From contig OU862927.1 in the NCBI GenBank assembly GCA_917880885.1, forward strand, positions 41,009,571-41,073,570: a stretch of 64,000 nt of DNA. Reading direction: 5' to 3'. The stretch comes from Limnephilus marmoratus. Lineage: Eukaryota; Arthropoda; Insecta; Trichoptera; Limnephilidae. Of this stretch, positions 32,635 to 42,365 are shown one piece after another. The position numbers were made by a program, and so were the translations under genes. The notes below the pieces were generated by a model. It was not told the DNA's origin, ran no database searches, and saw only the letters and a list, made by a program, of their open reading frames with translations. The stretch's first letter is position 1. Every line of letters starts with the position of its first letter.

Positions 32635-32760
32635 ACAGATCCCAAGGGACGCCCGGTAAGACAAAAGATCCTGGGTTTGTTTCTAAGTAGCGACCGTTAC
32701 CTTCATATTTTTCAGTGTTACCTCTTTTCATTTTTTCGTTTTATGTTTTGTATAGATTTA
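32635..32760 (+). mobile_element. Possible decayed tRNA-like SINE, second family
   Basis: GACGCCCGGTAAGACAAAAG and ATCCTGGGTTTGTTTC resemble a mutated tRNA-like head and B box, followed by a T-rich tail with TTTTTCAGTGTTACC. Similar to 31.0 kb but poorly preserved. Confidence 0.4.
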
Positions 32761-33216
32761 ATAGTATTATTTTTAATGACATATTACGTTTATGGGTTAT
32801 AACCTTCAAAAGTTATTAAAAAAGTGATTCCAGTAAAATTTAAAAGTAAGTAAGAGAATCAAACGTAATTCATTTACCTAAGACGGTACATAATGGTTTC
32901 CTTAGGATTGAGAAAGCCTTGTAGATGGGTATAAATGTCTTCTTACAATCACGATTCTTTTGGTCCATTAGTCTGGGGAGATGGTGTATGGTGGTACCCG
33001 CCGCCACTGGCCATTGGTGTTAAGTGGGGGGTTCCGGAGCGGTGGCGCGGGCCAATGGGAGATCCTTAAAACAGTGGCGTAGAGAGTTAAAAAATACATG
33101 TTTAAAAAATGCATTATCTACAATAATACAGATATAATTTGGTACTTATAAATGTACTTGCTTACTGCTTACTAATCCTGTATGCATGGACTTTGGAGGG
33201 TCTAGAGTCGTTCAAA
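32761..33216. other. No gene recognised
   Basis: The block at 32970-33075 (GGTGGTACCCGCCGCCACTG, CAATGGGAGATCC) resembles the hp repeat head loosely. No ORF. Confidence 0.35.
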
Positions 33217-33250
33217 TAAATGTAGCTTCTTCTTCTTCTTCTTCCCTCAT

Positions 33251-33549
33251 TTTATATTGGAAAAACCACTCGTAATTTTGAAATCAGAATCAAAGAACAT
33301 TTAAGGTGTCTTAATAATAATAATTTTTCTGAGTTTGCTAACCATATCATTGAAAATAACCATAGTTTTGAAAAAAATACAGGGATAAATATTCTTCATA
33401 TTAATCATAAAGGAAAACGTTTAGATAACTTAGAAGCCTTGGAAATTAAAAAATCCCTTAAAAATAATGAATCTATTATCAACAAACAAAAAATATTGTC
33501 ATATAGCCCAATCATGGATTTGTTCCCCTACCCACCCACTCTACACTAA
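33251..33549 (+). pseudogene. GIY-YIG endonuclease C-terminal part of a Penelope-like element
   Basis: The frame begins within the second half of the GIY-YIG motif (YIGKTTRNFEIRIKEHLR), with the conserved Arg and His spaced as in the family. FANHIIENNHSFE follows, then ILHINHKGKRLDNLEALEI containing the metal-binding Glu, and it ends LFPYPPTLH and TAA. This domain nicks DNA to prime reverse transcription of Penelope-like elements. RT and the first GIY half are lost by 5' truncation. No internal stop is seen in the remaining part. Confidence 0.82.
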
Positions 33550-33638
33550 TACCTACCTACCCAATCTACATTATTATCTAGCAACAGCTCCACCCCTACC
33601 ATAATAAAACATTGTTCGAAACTGTCAAATTAGTATAA

Positions 33639-33685
33639 GCTTTCCCTGACGAAGGAACGTTTGTTCCGAAACCGGTCGGATTTGC
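33639..33685 (+). ncRNA. Hammerhead-ribozyme-like motif in the Penelope-like 3' region
   Basis: Core CTGACGA (33646-33652) is followed by stem II GGAAC-GTTT-GTTCC (33654-33667), then GAAAC (33668-33672), a minimal stem III (AC-CG-GT) and a C at 33677 as the predicted cleavage base. Stem I can form as TCC/GGA plus GC/GC across a small internal loop (33639-33645 with 33678-33685). One extra A (33653) lies between the core and stem II, which is non-canonical and may reduce activity. Minimal-stem-III hammerheads are known from Penelope-like elements. Confidence 0.6.
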
Positions 33686-33848
33686 ACATCAAATAAGTGG
33701 TTTATACAAAGTAAAATTATTTCATTATTCTAAATGTAGCTTCGTTCAAAAAAAAGTAGAGTCTTGACGTGTGTGGTGAAGTAGGAAACCATATGTTTCC
33801 TTATAACGCCGTTGGGAAAGTGGTGGGGTCCCCTTCAAAAAGATATAA

Positions 33849-34300
33849 TTTGGGAGGTGGGTATGGGTACTGCCGCCCCAGGAACCATTTATAGGATAAC
33901 CAACACCTCTGCCATAGGTCATCCCAAGAAGTTCGCTACGTTTGGTGACTTAGCAATGGTGACGGGGTTTATGGGGTGAGGTTTGTCCAGGTTTGACGGC
34001 GGATGCATCTGCCCAACAGCTGCATGGCAAGCCGGATCGGGAGAGAATGGTTGAATAAATCTCATTGGTTTCACCAGCTGTACTCCCACGGAACATCGCC
34101 TTGCAAAACAAGGGAAAGAATGGATTCATACGTCCGTCTCTCCTGGACACACTGACCCCCATATTAATTTTCCTTCCCAGAACTTATTCTCCTTCCTTTC
34201 CTTAAAAGACCCCCACACAGCATTCTAAAGATGACATAGGCCCTGATGGGGAATTATTATTCTCAGGGTCTCCTGTGTGCAGCTAATGCAAAAAAAAATA
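33849..34300 (+). mobile_element. hp repeat, full-length long subfamily
   Basis: This is the best reference copy of about 450 bases. Head: TTTGGGAGGTGGGTATGGG and CCGCCCCAGGAACC. Then GGTCATCCCAAGAAGTTCGC, CTTAGCAATGGTGACGGGG, the 130-base central block (GCATCTGCCCAACAGCTGC ... GAACATCGCCTTGC), CTCCTGGACACACTGACCCC and the 3' hairpin. The outer stem now reads CCCACACAG/CTGTGTGCAG. The tail is AAAAAAAAATAAAAAAATAA. A minus-strand 70-codon frame over it is a by-product. Confidence 0.88.
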
Positions 34301-34559
34301 AAAAAATAATGTTAAATAAAATCTCTTTTACGTTTTCAATACTGTCCTCAAAGGTTTTAAGAGTTATTTTAGGCAAGAACTCAAAAACATATTTTCATTA
34401 TATTTTTCATTTACTTATTTGAAGCTACCTACGTTAATTATTTCACATGTACTGTCTAGGATTGCGTACGTTTATAATCGACAATATTAAAAAAAGGTTT
34501 AAAAACGTGAATAATGTAGATGCCATATAATAAAATGTTTCCCTGACTACCTTCTTGGA

Positions 34560-35200
34560 AGAACTGTAAACTCCTTGGCTCCGAACCCGGATGGCGCAGA
34601 ATTTTATTGGTCCCAACCATTTAGAGCAGTGGTTCCCAAACTCTTTTGGCCCACGGACCCCAGGGCGAATAGCACAACGGAGGTGGCAGAATGGGATAGG
34701 GTGGGACGGAAATTTTACCACAACGGAGTTGAATGGGATATGGGGTGGGACGGGGTAGGATAGGATATGGGGTGAAAAATCCCGCCCCATCCCATCCCAT
34801 TACGCCCCTCCCCCGACGAAACTTTCATATGAATAAAAATGTGTCAAAACCTTGCCGCAGACCCCTGACATCATTCCGGAACCCCCAGATCAATTTTTAT
34901 TTTCCACGGACCCCCCGAATGATCCTAGGGACCCCTGAGGGTCCATACGAACCAGTTTGGGAACCACTGGTCTAGAGGCAGTGAGACTGAGGCATCCCTG
35001 ACTGGGGTACCTATATTGTGAGGCTGAAGGTAGTGGGGAGCGAATGGAGATGGAAAGAGGAAGATGGGGAAGCATCTGACCATTCAGATCATCTGACTAC
35101 CACTAAACACGGCTAAAGCCTTTTCAAGCAACGTTTCAATTCTGAAAGGAGGACTGTCACCGGGGCGACACTGGGAGTATCTTCCACTTTGGAAAGTGGA
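34560..35200 (-). mobile_element. tRNA-SINE copy split by a hAT MITE
   Basis: TTGGTCCCAACCAT (34607-34620) and, after the MITE, AGGCAGTGAGACTG (34976-34989) join to match the SINE segment seen at 20.45 and 31.27 kb. The SINE body continues to about 35200 (ATTCTGAAAGGAGG, CACCGGGGCGACACTGGGAG). The tRNA head is not preserved. Confidence 0.72.
34627..34969. mobile_element. hAT-type MITE, 343 bp
   Basis: The inverted repeats are CAGTGGTTCCCAAACT at the left and its exact complement at the right. The 8-bp flanks ATTTAGAG and GTCTAGAG match at six positions, the expected hAT target duplication in a CTAGAG target within the SINE. Inside are mirrored ACGGACCCC and GGACCCCCC segments and GGGATGGGGTGGGACGG-like short repeats. 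There is no transposase. Confidence 0.87.
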
Positions 35201-35310
35201 AGATCCTTCCTCTACCGCATCTCCGTCCCCACACTACCTTCTCAGCTTCGTAAATACCCCAATCGGTAATGCCATAGTCTCACTCGCTCCAGATGATTGG
35301 GTGCAGTTAG
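35201..35310 (+). mobile_element. tRNA-SINE body fragment, inverted against its neighbour
   Basis: AGATCCTTCCTCTACCGCAT, CTCAGCTTCGTAAATACCCC and GCCATAGTCTCACTCGCTCC are the plus-strand version of the SINE distal body. It abuts the minus-strand copy at the palindromic word TTCCACTTTGGAAAGTGGAA. Confidence 0.65.
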
Positions 35311-36585
35311 GACACTTGGACCACTAGATGTTTGGGTGCAGTTGGGACACTGTTATTTAGTTCTGTAAAAGCTTATGAACTAAACCCGTTTTCCCAAAGT
35401 CCTTGCATTGTTATTGTATCCCTTTGTCCCCTTCCTTTCTTGAAAGGCCCTACTTACTTACTAGAAGAAGAGGAAGATGATGTCTACCTACTGGCACACA
35501 TGCTCAGTATTATTACACAAAATCAAAAATTCCCCCCATTAATTCAGTCGAAAAATTGTCGTGAAATCGTTCACAGCTCGTGCTTGAATCCTTGCTGAAA
35601 AGTTCTAAAAATACTGATTAATACAAAAGTGCAGGTAAAATGTAACCACCCTTTGTACCATCATCGTTGAAGACCAGCCACTTACAAGATTGGACCTTCA
35701 TAGCATACGAACATAGCAAAAGTAGGGGCTTTCTAGTTTCCAATTGCCATTTCCTGTGATTTGATTTTAAAAAACGCCGTCAATTGTTTTGCATCACATA
35801 AAATTTGATTAACAGTCCATCCTCTTCCGTGTCACGATATTGTTCGTGACATGTGTGGTACTCACATAAAAAATGAGTTTATTTTGTCTTCCAAATTTAT
35901 TCAATAAAAATTTATTTTTTAAATCGAAAAATGATTTAAAGTGGTGGGACGCCACTGAAAATACAATAGGAGCAAGATTTCAGGTAGGATGAAAGGGAGG
36001 CTGTGCGGGGCCGGAAGTGGTCCCGAATTCCGGTGGAAGCCGGAAACAGATGATTTAGGACCACTAGCGCCGACTGGCGGCCGCTAAACCTACTACCGCC
36101 ACGTACAAAGGTTAACATATCGACTGCCGATCGTTGATTTAAACGTGTTATCAAAACAGGAAATTTACCAAAATCATTTGGAAAATTGGGAGAATGAGAA
36201 TTAAACTATTCTTCATTGGCTATGGTCAAGATTAGACCGCACAACGCATTGAGACGCTCCCTACTATCATAATATCTCCCAACTACATTACTATCCCAAC
36301 TATCGGCCCGGTAGAAAGCGCTCAAAAATAAAGAAGGGGAGATTGTAAATTCGAATGGGAGAACGTTTCTTTTAAAACGCTAAAATTTAGCGAAAATTGT
36401 GAAAATGTTCTATAATAAACACGACTCGTTTAAAAGAGAGCTAAAATCTCGGGAAATGTCATAGCACTTAAAGAATCGCTGTGATTTTTTTCATCCATAT
36501 AACTTAACTTGTAAAATTACATAAAAAAAGCGTTTGCGACTATAATAATTTTAGGAGCATATATTGCAATTTTTTTTAACCGAGT
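35311..36585. other. No gene recognised
   Basis: A short direct repeat (TTGGGTGCAGT(T/T)AGGACAC-like words at 35297 and 35334) lies near the start. At 35854 the phrase TGTGGTACTCACATAAAA recurs from 5873. The patch 35936-36154 is GC-balanced with a 72-codon minus frame of unknown nature. The rest is AT-rich. Confidence 0.4.
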
Positions 36586-36587
36586 AA

Positions 36588-37104
36588 ATTTAAATAAATA
36601 AAAATGAATCGCCGAAATGTATGTACGCGCACATAAACGACTGCACTAAATTGGATAATTCTTTTTTTTGGTGTTCGTTATTGTCAGTACAAGGTTTGTA
36701 TATAACTACTGGTGAGCTTTGGTATTATGAAATTTGTATAAAAAAATTGCAATAGGTGGCGCACGAGCTGTTTGAAAACTGAATGTACCGGGACTGAATG
36801 TATGGAATGCGGAGAGGGTGAGGGAGGATGGAAACTGAGGTAGGGGTTCGCGGGAGGGGAAGGGAGGGGAACCCGTGAGGGAGGAGGGGGACCTGGGAGG
36901 GGGGAGGAGAACTCGGGAGGGGGGTTCGTGGGACGGGGGAAGGGTGGAAGTGGAGTGGGGAGGCGGAGTGGGAACGCGAGAGAGGAAGGAGACGCGGGAG
37001 AGGAAGGGGAGGCGGAAGGGGCACGGGACGAATGGGAAAGGACACGCAGGGAGAAACAATTTCTTTATTAAATGGCATAGCAACGCATGCCGGGAACCAG
37101 CTAG
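36588..37104 (+). mobile_element. Non-autonomous Helitron with a G/A-rich core
   Basis: The 3' end is a perfect GGCAT...ATGCC hairpin (37074-37091), then GGGAACCAG and CTAG at 37101-37104 followed by T. The 5' part (AAATAAAAATGAATCGCCG ... GGTGAGCTTTGG) matches the reverse of the 20.1-20.4 kb Helitron. The central 36790-37030 segment is almost pure G/A on this strand with many GGG/GGGG runs. The large Pro/Ser-rich minus frames over it result from that composition. Confidence 0.82.
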
Positions 37105-37149
37105 TTTAATATAATTGCCGTTTTGGCGTGACAAATGTATATATATTAT

Positions 37150-37404
37150 CAAAAATAATATATATTTTTAAAACTTAAAAACTTGAAGTGTTCATTGAAT
37201 TGGTGGTTTTTGTTTTTCAATTGCTGGTATAACTGGCTTAATGCAAAATGTTTTAAAAATAAATTTTATATGCTGAATCAGGTGGTAGTCATTTTTATAT
37301 TTCGTAGGTATGTGATTTTTGTGTATAATCCCGACTGAAGTGTTCTCCCTATTTTTTATTTTATTTATATTCATTTTTAGGGTATTATATCGTGTTGCGC
37401 TACC
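37150..37404 (-). mobile_element. Penelope-like terminal region, left flank of the hAT
   Basis: On the minus strand GGTAGCGCAACACG then ATATAATACC, CTAAAAATGAATATAAATA repeats the arm of the palindrome at 24.86-25.00 kb, and the sequence continues AT-rich. The other half lies at 38898-38990 beyond the hAT. A 94-codon minus frame spanning it and the hAT end is not supported. Confidence 0.6.
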
Positions 37405-38897
37405 CAGTGGCGTAACTATGCCATCTGCGGCCCGTAGCAAATTCATTGGATGGGCCTCCCCAGTAAAAATCGTCACGTGAAAACATCACATAATTGAATT
37501 TTAATAAATTACTTAAGAAGTTACCCAACAGTATTACCAGTATTCTGTGCATTTTTGTTAAATATCTAACAAATAAATTTTATTTTCAAAAGCATAGGTA
37601 TTATATATTTAATCTTTATAAGATATTTATTAATCAAGGGATGCGTTCTGAAATTGATCGACATCCTTTTCTTATGAATGGGTTTAAATCTTAATAAATT
37701 TATTTGAATTTGTATATGGTCTTTAGTTGAGTCTAACTTTAATTAATTTTATGTACTTATCAGTGACGGTCGGTGACTTTTTGTATAAAGGATGCTGAAG
37801 TATACCTAATATCAAATATAAATACCTACAGACTAGCCCACGAACAAGATGCGATTACTGACTAAAATAGTATGTCAAATTAGCTCTATAAATCCTTTAT
37901 GCTGCACATCAATTATTACAGTTCTAAAATTAGATTAATTAAATAGATATTCTAAAGTAATTTAACGTATCAATTGGCATCCGTTATTCAAGCCAAATTG
38001 TCAGAATGTTCGCGCAAACAAATTCTCTAAAACTTACCTAATTAATCGTCACGCTTTGTTTTGCTATATTGTGCATTATGCCTTCATACTTTAAAGTCGT
38101 TTTCTGCGCGTTGGATGCTCCTGTCGAATGCATATACTGCTTCAGGCAAAACTTGGCAGGCAGAACTAAACGCGCATGCGCAAATATCAAACTTTTTCTA
38201 ACATCGTGGATGCGAAATGGAGCAGAGAATCCACTGTTGCTGTTATTGGTGCGTTTACGAGACATTCGACACACTAGCATGGAGAATGGTGTTGTAATTA
38301 TGTATACTGCAAAAACTCGGTATAGGTGGTTCACTATATAAGTGGTTTAACAGTTACTAAAAAAAAACTATTTCGCATTTTTTGTATTTTGTACCTACAT
38401 CCTGTGTGGTTCAAATTCAATACCTAATATTTTTACTTTGTATTTATTTTTGTGCAAGTGTTTTAAACAGTAGTTTCCTGCACTATTTTCTAGTATAATT
38501 TCGTTAATATTGTTATATATATGTACGTAAAAGCCTAAATAGGCATAAATAAATAAATAAATATTATTAATTATATTTCTTTTCGGTCGCTGAGCTTGGG
38601 ACGTTGTCGTTAAATTGCAGTATTTATTGCTATTTACGGTTAGAAAAAAAAGGCTCGAAGCTTTTTTAATTATAAATTAATAACAATTATTATAATATTT
38701 ATTTTACGCTTCAAAAGAAGGGTAAGCGCCGCATCCACAGTATGTATGGAGGGACCGCGCCTGGTACTTATATAAAATTTATAATTTTTACTAAATTTTG
38801 TTAAAAATGTTAGGTTTGTTCTGAGTTTGCGGTCACTCGGGCCCCCGCGGGGCCCGTGGCATTTTGCCAGCCCTGCCACCCTATAGTTACGCCACTG
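37405..38897 (+). mobile_element. hAT-like DNA transposon, 1.49 kb, perfect 8-bp target duplication
   Basis: The TIR CAGTGGCGTAACTAT starts at 37405 and its complement ends at 38897. GCGCTACC is duplicated exactly at 37397-37404 and 38898-38905. Near the right end the sequence is GC-rich (GGGCCCCCGCGGGGCCCGTGG read in part). I could not find a recognisable transposase; frames at 38038-38341 on both strands are unassigned. A LINE tail is nested inside at about 38400-38590. Orientation is arbitrary. Confidence 0.88.
38400..38590 (+). mobile_element. LINE 3' UTR tail nested in the hAT
   Basis: The segment ends TACGTAAAAGCCTAAATAGG and CATAAATAAATAAATAAAT, the same layout as the tail of the LINE at 61.1-61.85 kb (GTAAAAGCCCACTAGGGCG then TAAATAAATAAA). 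The short stem GCCTAAATAGGC before the A/T-rich repeat is shared in form. The 5' limit is unknown. Confidence 0.6.
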
Positions 38898-38990
38898 GCG
38901 CTACCTCTTTCTTTAATCAACGTTTCCGACAGCATTACAGTGACCATCATGAGAGCAAATGTTAATTATTATAATACTTTAGGCCGGTGA
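38898..38990 (-). mobile_element. Penelope-like terminal region, right flank of the hAT
   Basis: On the minus strand GGTCACTGTAATGCTGTCGG and AAACGTTGATTAAAG lead into GAGGTAGCGC. This is the loop and arm of the 24.86-25.00 kb palindrome. Joined to 37150-37404 it was one segment before the hAT inserted. Confidence 0.6.
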
Positions 38991-39039
38991 AAATCTCAAA
39001 CCATGTCTATTTTTTGAACGTTAAATATTGATTTTTTAA

Positions 39040-39327
39040 ATTTTTTTATTTTTTTATTTTATTATATAATCAATATTATTATTAAATAAATAAAAACAGT
39101 TTATTTTCAAACAAGTTCTTCTGTGTAATTATTATTACACGTGACAGCTGTTTCGCCTTCTGAAGGCATTATCAAACTGTTTGAGGCATTATCAACAAGT
39201 TTGATAATGCCTTCAGAAGGCGAAACAGCTGTCACGCGTAATAATAATTACACAGCAGAACTTGTTTGAAAATAAACTGTTTTTTATTAATTAATATTAT
39301 TGATTATATAATAAAAAAATAAAAATT
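39040..39327. repeat. Long near-perfect palindrome with a hammerhead-like degenerate fold
   Basis: Left arm (about 39040-39177) and right arm (39199-39327) are reverse complements with few mismatches. A 21-base spacer partly repeats the arm. Each arm holds GATAATGCCTTCAGAAGGCG, AAACAGCTGTCACG and ACTTGTTTGAAAATAAACTG. In the right arm, GCCTT-CAG-AAGGC, GAAAC, and AC-AGC-TGTC are arranged like stem II, core and stem III of the hammerhead at 33.65 kb, but two core positions differ (TTGATAA for CTGANGA). It is likely a pair of inverted Penelope-like termini. Confidence 0.75.
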
Positions 39328-40580
39328 AAAATGGAGTTCTACAAATTAAACTTGATAACAATAAATAAATTAAATATTGATGTTTTTTTTATTTAATATA
39401 TATTTTTTTGTTACATACATCGTCTACGATTTGTCTCATGCGAAACACGCTCTCTGAGATCCAATGTTCTTTCGAATGTTGGATTATTAACAAATAAATT
39501 TATTCCTTTTAAGAATTTAAAAATAAAACCAAAAATTTGCATATATAACTCTACCAATTGTTATCAAGCATAAAAAAATACATTCTACCACTATCAATAG
39601 TTTGAATTTGGTCTGAATGAGTTAAGAAGCCATAATTAATAAGGAACTAATTTATTTTTTATTCATCTTCCTAATGTAATAAAGCAACAATGTACTACCT
39701 TGATTAATGCATACATTACGTTAAGTATCCTTCTAATAAGATTAATTTATCAAGTGCTTCCTACACGTTCCACATAAAACACAAAAAATGCTAAAGTAAC
39801 TCTGTCAGTAATAAAATAAAATTCCCCTAACGTCAGAACTCAACGAGCGTCCTTCCTCGGGAACTGGGAACTGGGATCTGTCCATAGCCAGGTACACTGC
39901 TTAAATTATTAACGCCAAAATAGCTTGTAAAGAAGTTAACTTTTATTTGCAAGGTGCTTCGATATAGGGTATACAAGGTTGGCTCTGTGCAAAGATATTG
40001 AAATATAAGTAGATGTGCTATCTGCTGTTTTTACTATGTGGGTCTGCGCTTCCGGGTGTCGCCGATATTGTTTACCAATTAACAAATAAATTAAAAGAAC
40101 AAATAATTAACGAATAAACCAAACGAACGTTAAACTAAATGAACGAATTCTTTCCTTATTCAAAATATATTGTTAACCAATATTAATGCACATTTTCAAA
40201 AAATCAACGAAATGAACAAATTCTTTTTGTATGAAAACTACGCTTATTAGCGCGTAGTCCGGTGACAGTTGCGCGGATACCATAGCATATCTCTTCTGTA
40301 TTTGAATATCTTTGGCTCTGTGTCACAGATAAATGCATGGAATCAGGCCTATTGCCGCTGTTTGTATCTACCCAGAGAAAGACAATATTAAACATAGAAT
40401 ATAAAGAAAACTAGAGGGACCTTCCATAAAAATTTGGATAGAAACAATTGTTGAATTTAGCCCAATAGCCCTGCGTTCTATCTCACTTACCCTCGCCTGA
40501 CATCGTACATCTTCATCCCATTTGAATGCGTAAACATATTTTATAATGGAAATTTAAGCGTCGATTGGAAAAAACATATC
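39328..40580. other. No gene recognised
   Basis: AT-rich. A 63-codon minus frame (40204-40395) has no recognisable domain. No repeat structure stands out. Confidence 0.4.
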
Positions 40581-40584
40581 ATTA

Positions 40585-40960
40585 CATGTCATCTTTGAAA
40601 TGCTGTTTGGAGGGTATGAAGGGTGGGTAGGAAGCTATGGTTTAGTGTTTCAAGGAGTGACGGACTTATGAATCCATCCCTCCCACTGCTGTGCAAGGCA
40701 GAGTTCCGAGAGGGTCCTGCTGGACAGGTGAAAAGGTCACCCTCAACCAGTCTCTCCAGATCCGGCTGGCCACGCAGTTGGTAGGCATAAATATCCGCCA
40801 CCAAGATCCGGATAAACCTCATCCTATGAATCCGGGTATTCCTGCTAAGTCACCAAATATAGGTGTTTGTTCTCCAATAAATGGTACCCGGGGTGGCGCG
40901 TCAGTACCCAAACTCGGCCCCCAATTTGCCCAATGCGTCTGTTCTGCCATGTGGTATGCA
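40585..40960 (-). mobile_element. hp repeat, partly decayed
   Basis: On the minus strand: GGGTACCATTTATTGGAGAA, CTTAGCAGGAATACCCGG, the long-subfamily centre (GGTTGAGGGTGACC, CTTGCACAGCAGTGGGAGGG) and CCATAGCTTCC, then the 3' part with CCTCCAAACAGCATTTCAAA. The outermost hairpin is lost. Frames over it on both strands are by-products. Confidence 0.75.
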
Positions 40961-42360
40961 AGCAGATCGTGCTGCCGTACCTGGCAGTAGTTGTTTAGTA
41001 CAACCAACTTAAAGTATTCCAGGTGACATGGACTATCATCTATCAAATTATAAATTCTTGATCTGGTGCACTCTCCCTTCGGAGGCACCAGAACAAAGAC
41101 CTTCCTCCTAATACTCGACTTCCCATTTATTATCTCCCGACTCGATTTTAATATCTTTCCTCGCCATTCATTAATTTGTCACAATTTGTTTGCTTTTCAG
41201 ACCTCTTCGTTTGTAATTAAATTCATGCATGATTTTTCCTATGCACGCAGTTTTGTCATATTCAGCAAAATGTTTTCCACTTTTTTCTGCAAGTTTCCTC
41301 CATGAATGCATAGAAATTGAGCAAAGAATTGAAAGAAAATGTAATTTTACAAAATTATTCGAACTTAGGAAAATAGGACAAAAAAGTTCGCTGGGTGCGT
41401 AAAAAAGAGTGTACGTTTTATAATGTCTTTGTTTCTTTAGGTTTTATAAATATTTCAGACAATGTTTTACTATTCTACGATAAACGAAAAATAGTTTAAA
41501 ATGATTATTGGTTATAACCAGATTGGTAAAACATACAGTAGAGAAATACTCGGCACATCATTTTTCAAAATCTATACGACTCGACAGGTACGAGTAGAAG
41601 AATGAAATGTTCTTTAATTTAGTGGCTCACTAGCCCACAATAATAAGGATTACAACGTAAGTTCGATGTCTTCGGTTTATTGGTAAATATAATGGATTCA
41701 AGTAGTATAATATTTATGTCAATAGTAGCGACTGTTTACTAAGGCTTCTAGAATGGATATTAGAGCGGCGGGGCCCGTCAGCTGTTCTCTTGTACTGAGA
41801 GCCCGCTCGTCAATCTTCGGAAACCCGAACGTTTCCGAGCGGCGTGATATCCGAACACACCTACATTTACATACACTACAAAGAGTTATTCCAAACTCTG
41901 TAGGGTACATAATCCTAACGATCGACAAGTGGGTGGTTTGTATATTTATGATCGACAACCTCGGGCATTGGTAGGAGAAGAAATCGCAGCAATTTAGTCG
42001 ACTTTTTAACATTTTGTCATATTTAGTACCATTTTGGCCAACCTTGTATATCCTTATTCAATGACACTATGATATTAAGTATTTTGCTTATAGCCTCTTA
42101 AATCAGCCTTTATTCCTCTGAACGTGACATTTTTTGTTACCAGGAGGTCATAAATCTTCCCGGGTCCTTTCTTCGTCCTTTTCTGGCTACGTGAGGTCCT
42201 GTTGCATCAGGAGGTGTCCTTTATAAGCAGCGGTAGGCAACCAACTAAACAGCAATTCTTATTAAAAAGAGATATAATATTCATATTCTCCTGGTGTCTT
42301 CTCCTATTAAGGTTGATATCTCCAAGAGAAGTCTTACGCAGACTGTAGAATTCTGTACAC
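40961..42360. other. No gene recognised; GC-balanced patch at 41.74-41.99 kb
   Basis: Overlapping frames at 41719-42012 (minus, 97 codons) and 41753-41974 (plus) cover a GC-balanced patch with no recognisable domain. The block around 42120-42235 (GGTCCTTTCTTCGTCC, GAGGTCCTGTTGCATCAGG) is also unassigned. Confidence 0.35.
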
Positions 42361-42365
42361 TTACA

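Larger units (their letters stand above)
33230..33730 (+). mobile_element. Penelope-like retroelement, 5'-truncated, with 13-bp target duplication
   Basis: TAAATGTAGCTTC occurs at 33217-33229 and again at 33731-33743, bracketing the insert as a perfect 13-bp target-site duplication. The insert starts with a TTC microsatellite, then encodes the C-terminal part of a GIY-YIG endonuclease, a 3' UTR and a hammerhead-like motif. Penelope-like elements have a GIY-YIG domain downstream of RT and hammerhead motifs in their terminal regions, which fits. Confidence 0.85.

Noticed and set aside
36706..37152. Pro/Ser-rich minus-strand frame of 148 codons
   Set aside because: It covers the G/A-rich core of a Helitron; composition bias removes stops. 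No domain.
41719..42012. Host gene exon
   Set aside because: Overlapping frames exist on both strands, with no recognisable domain or convincing splice context.
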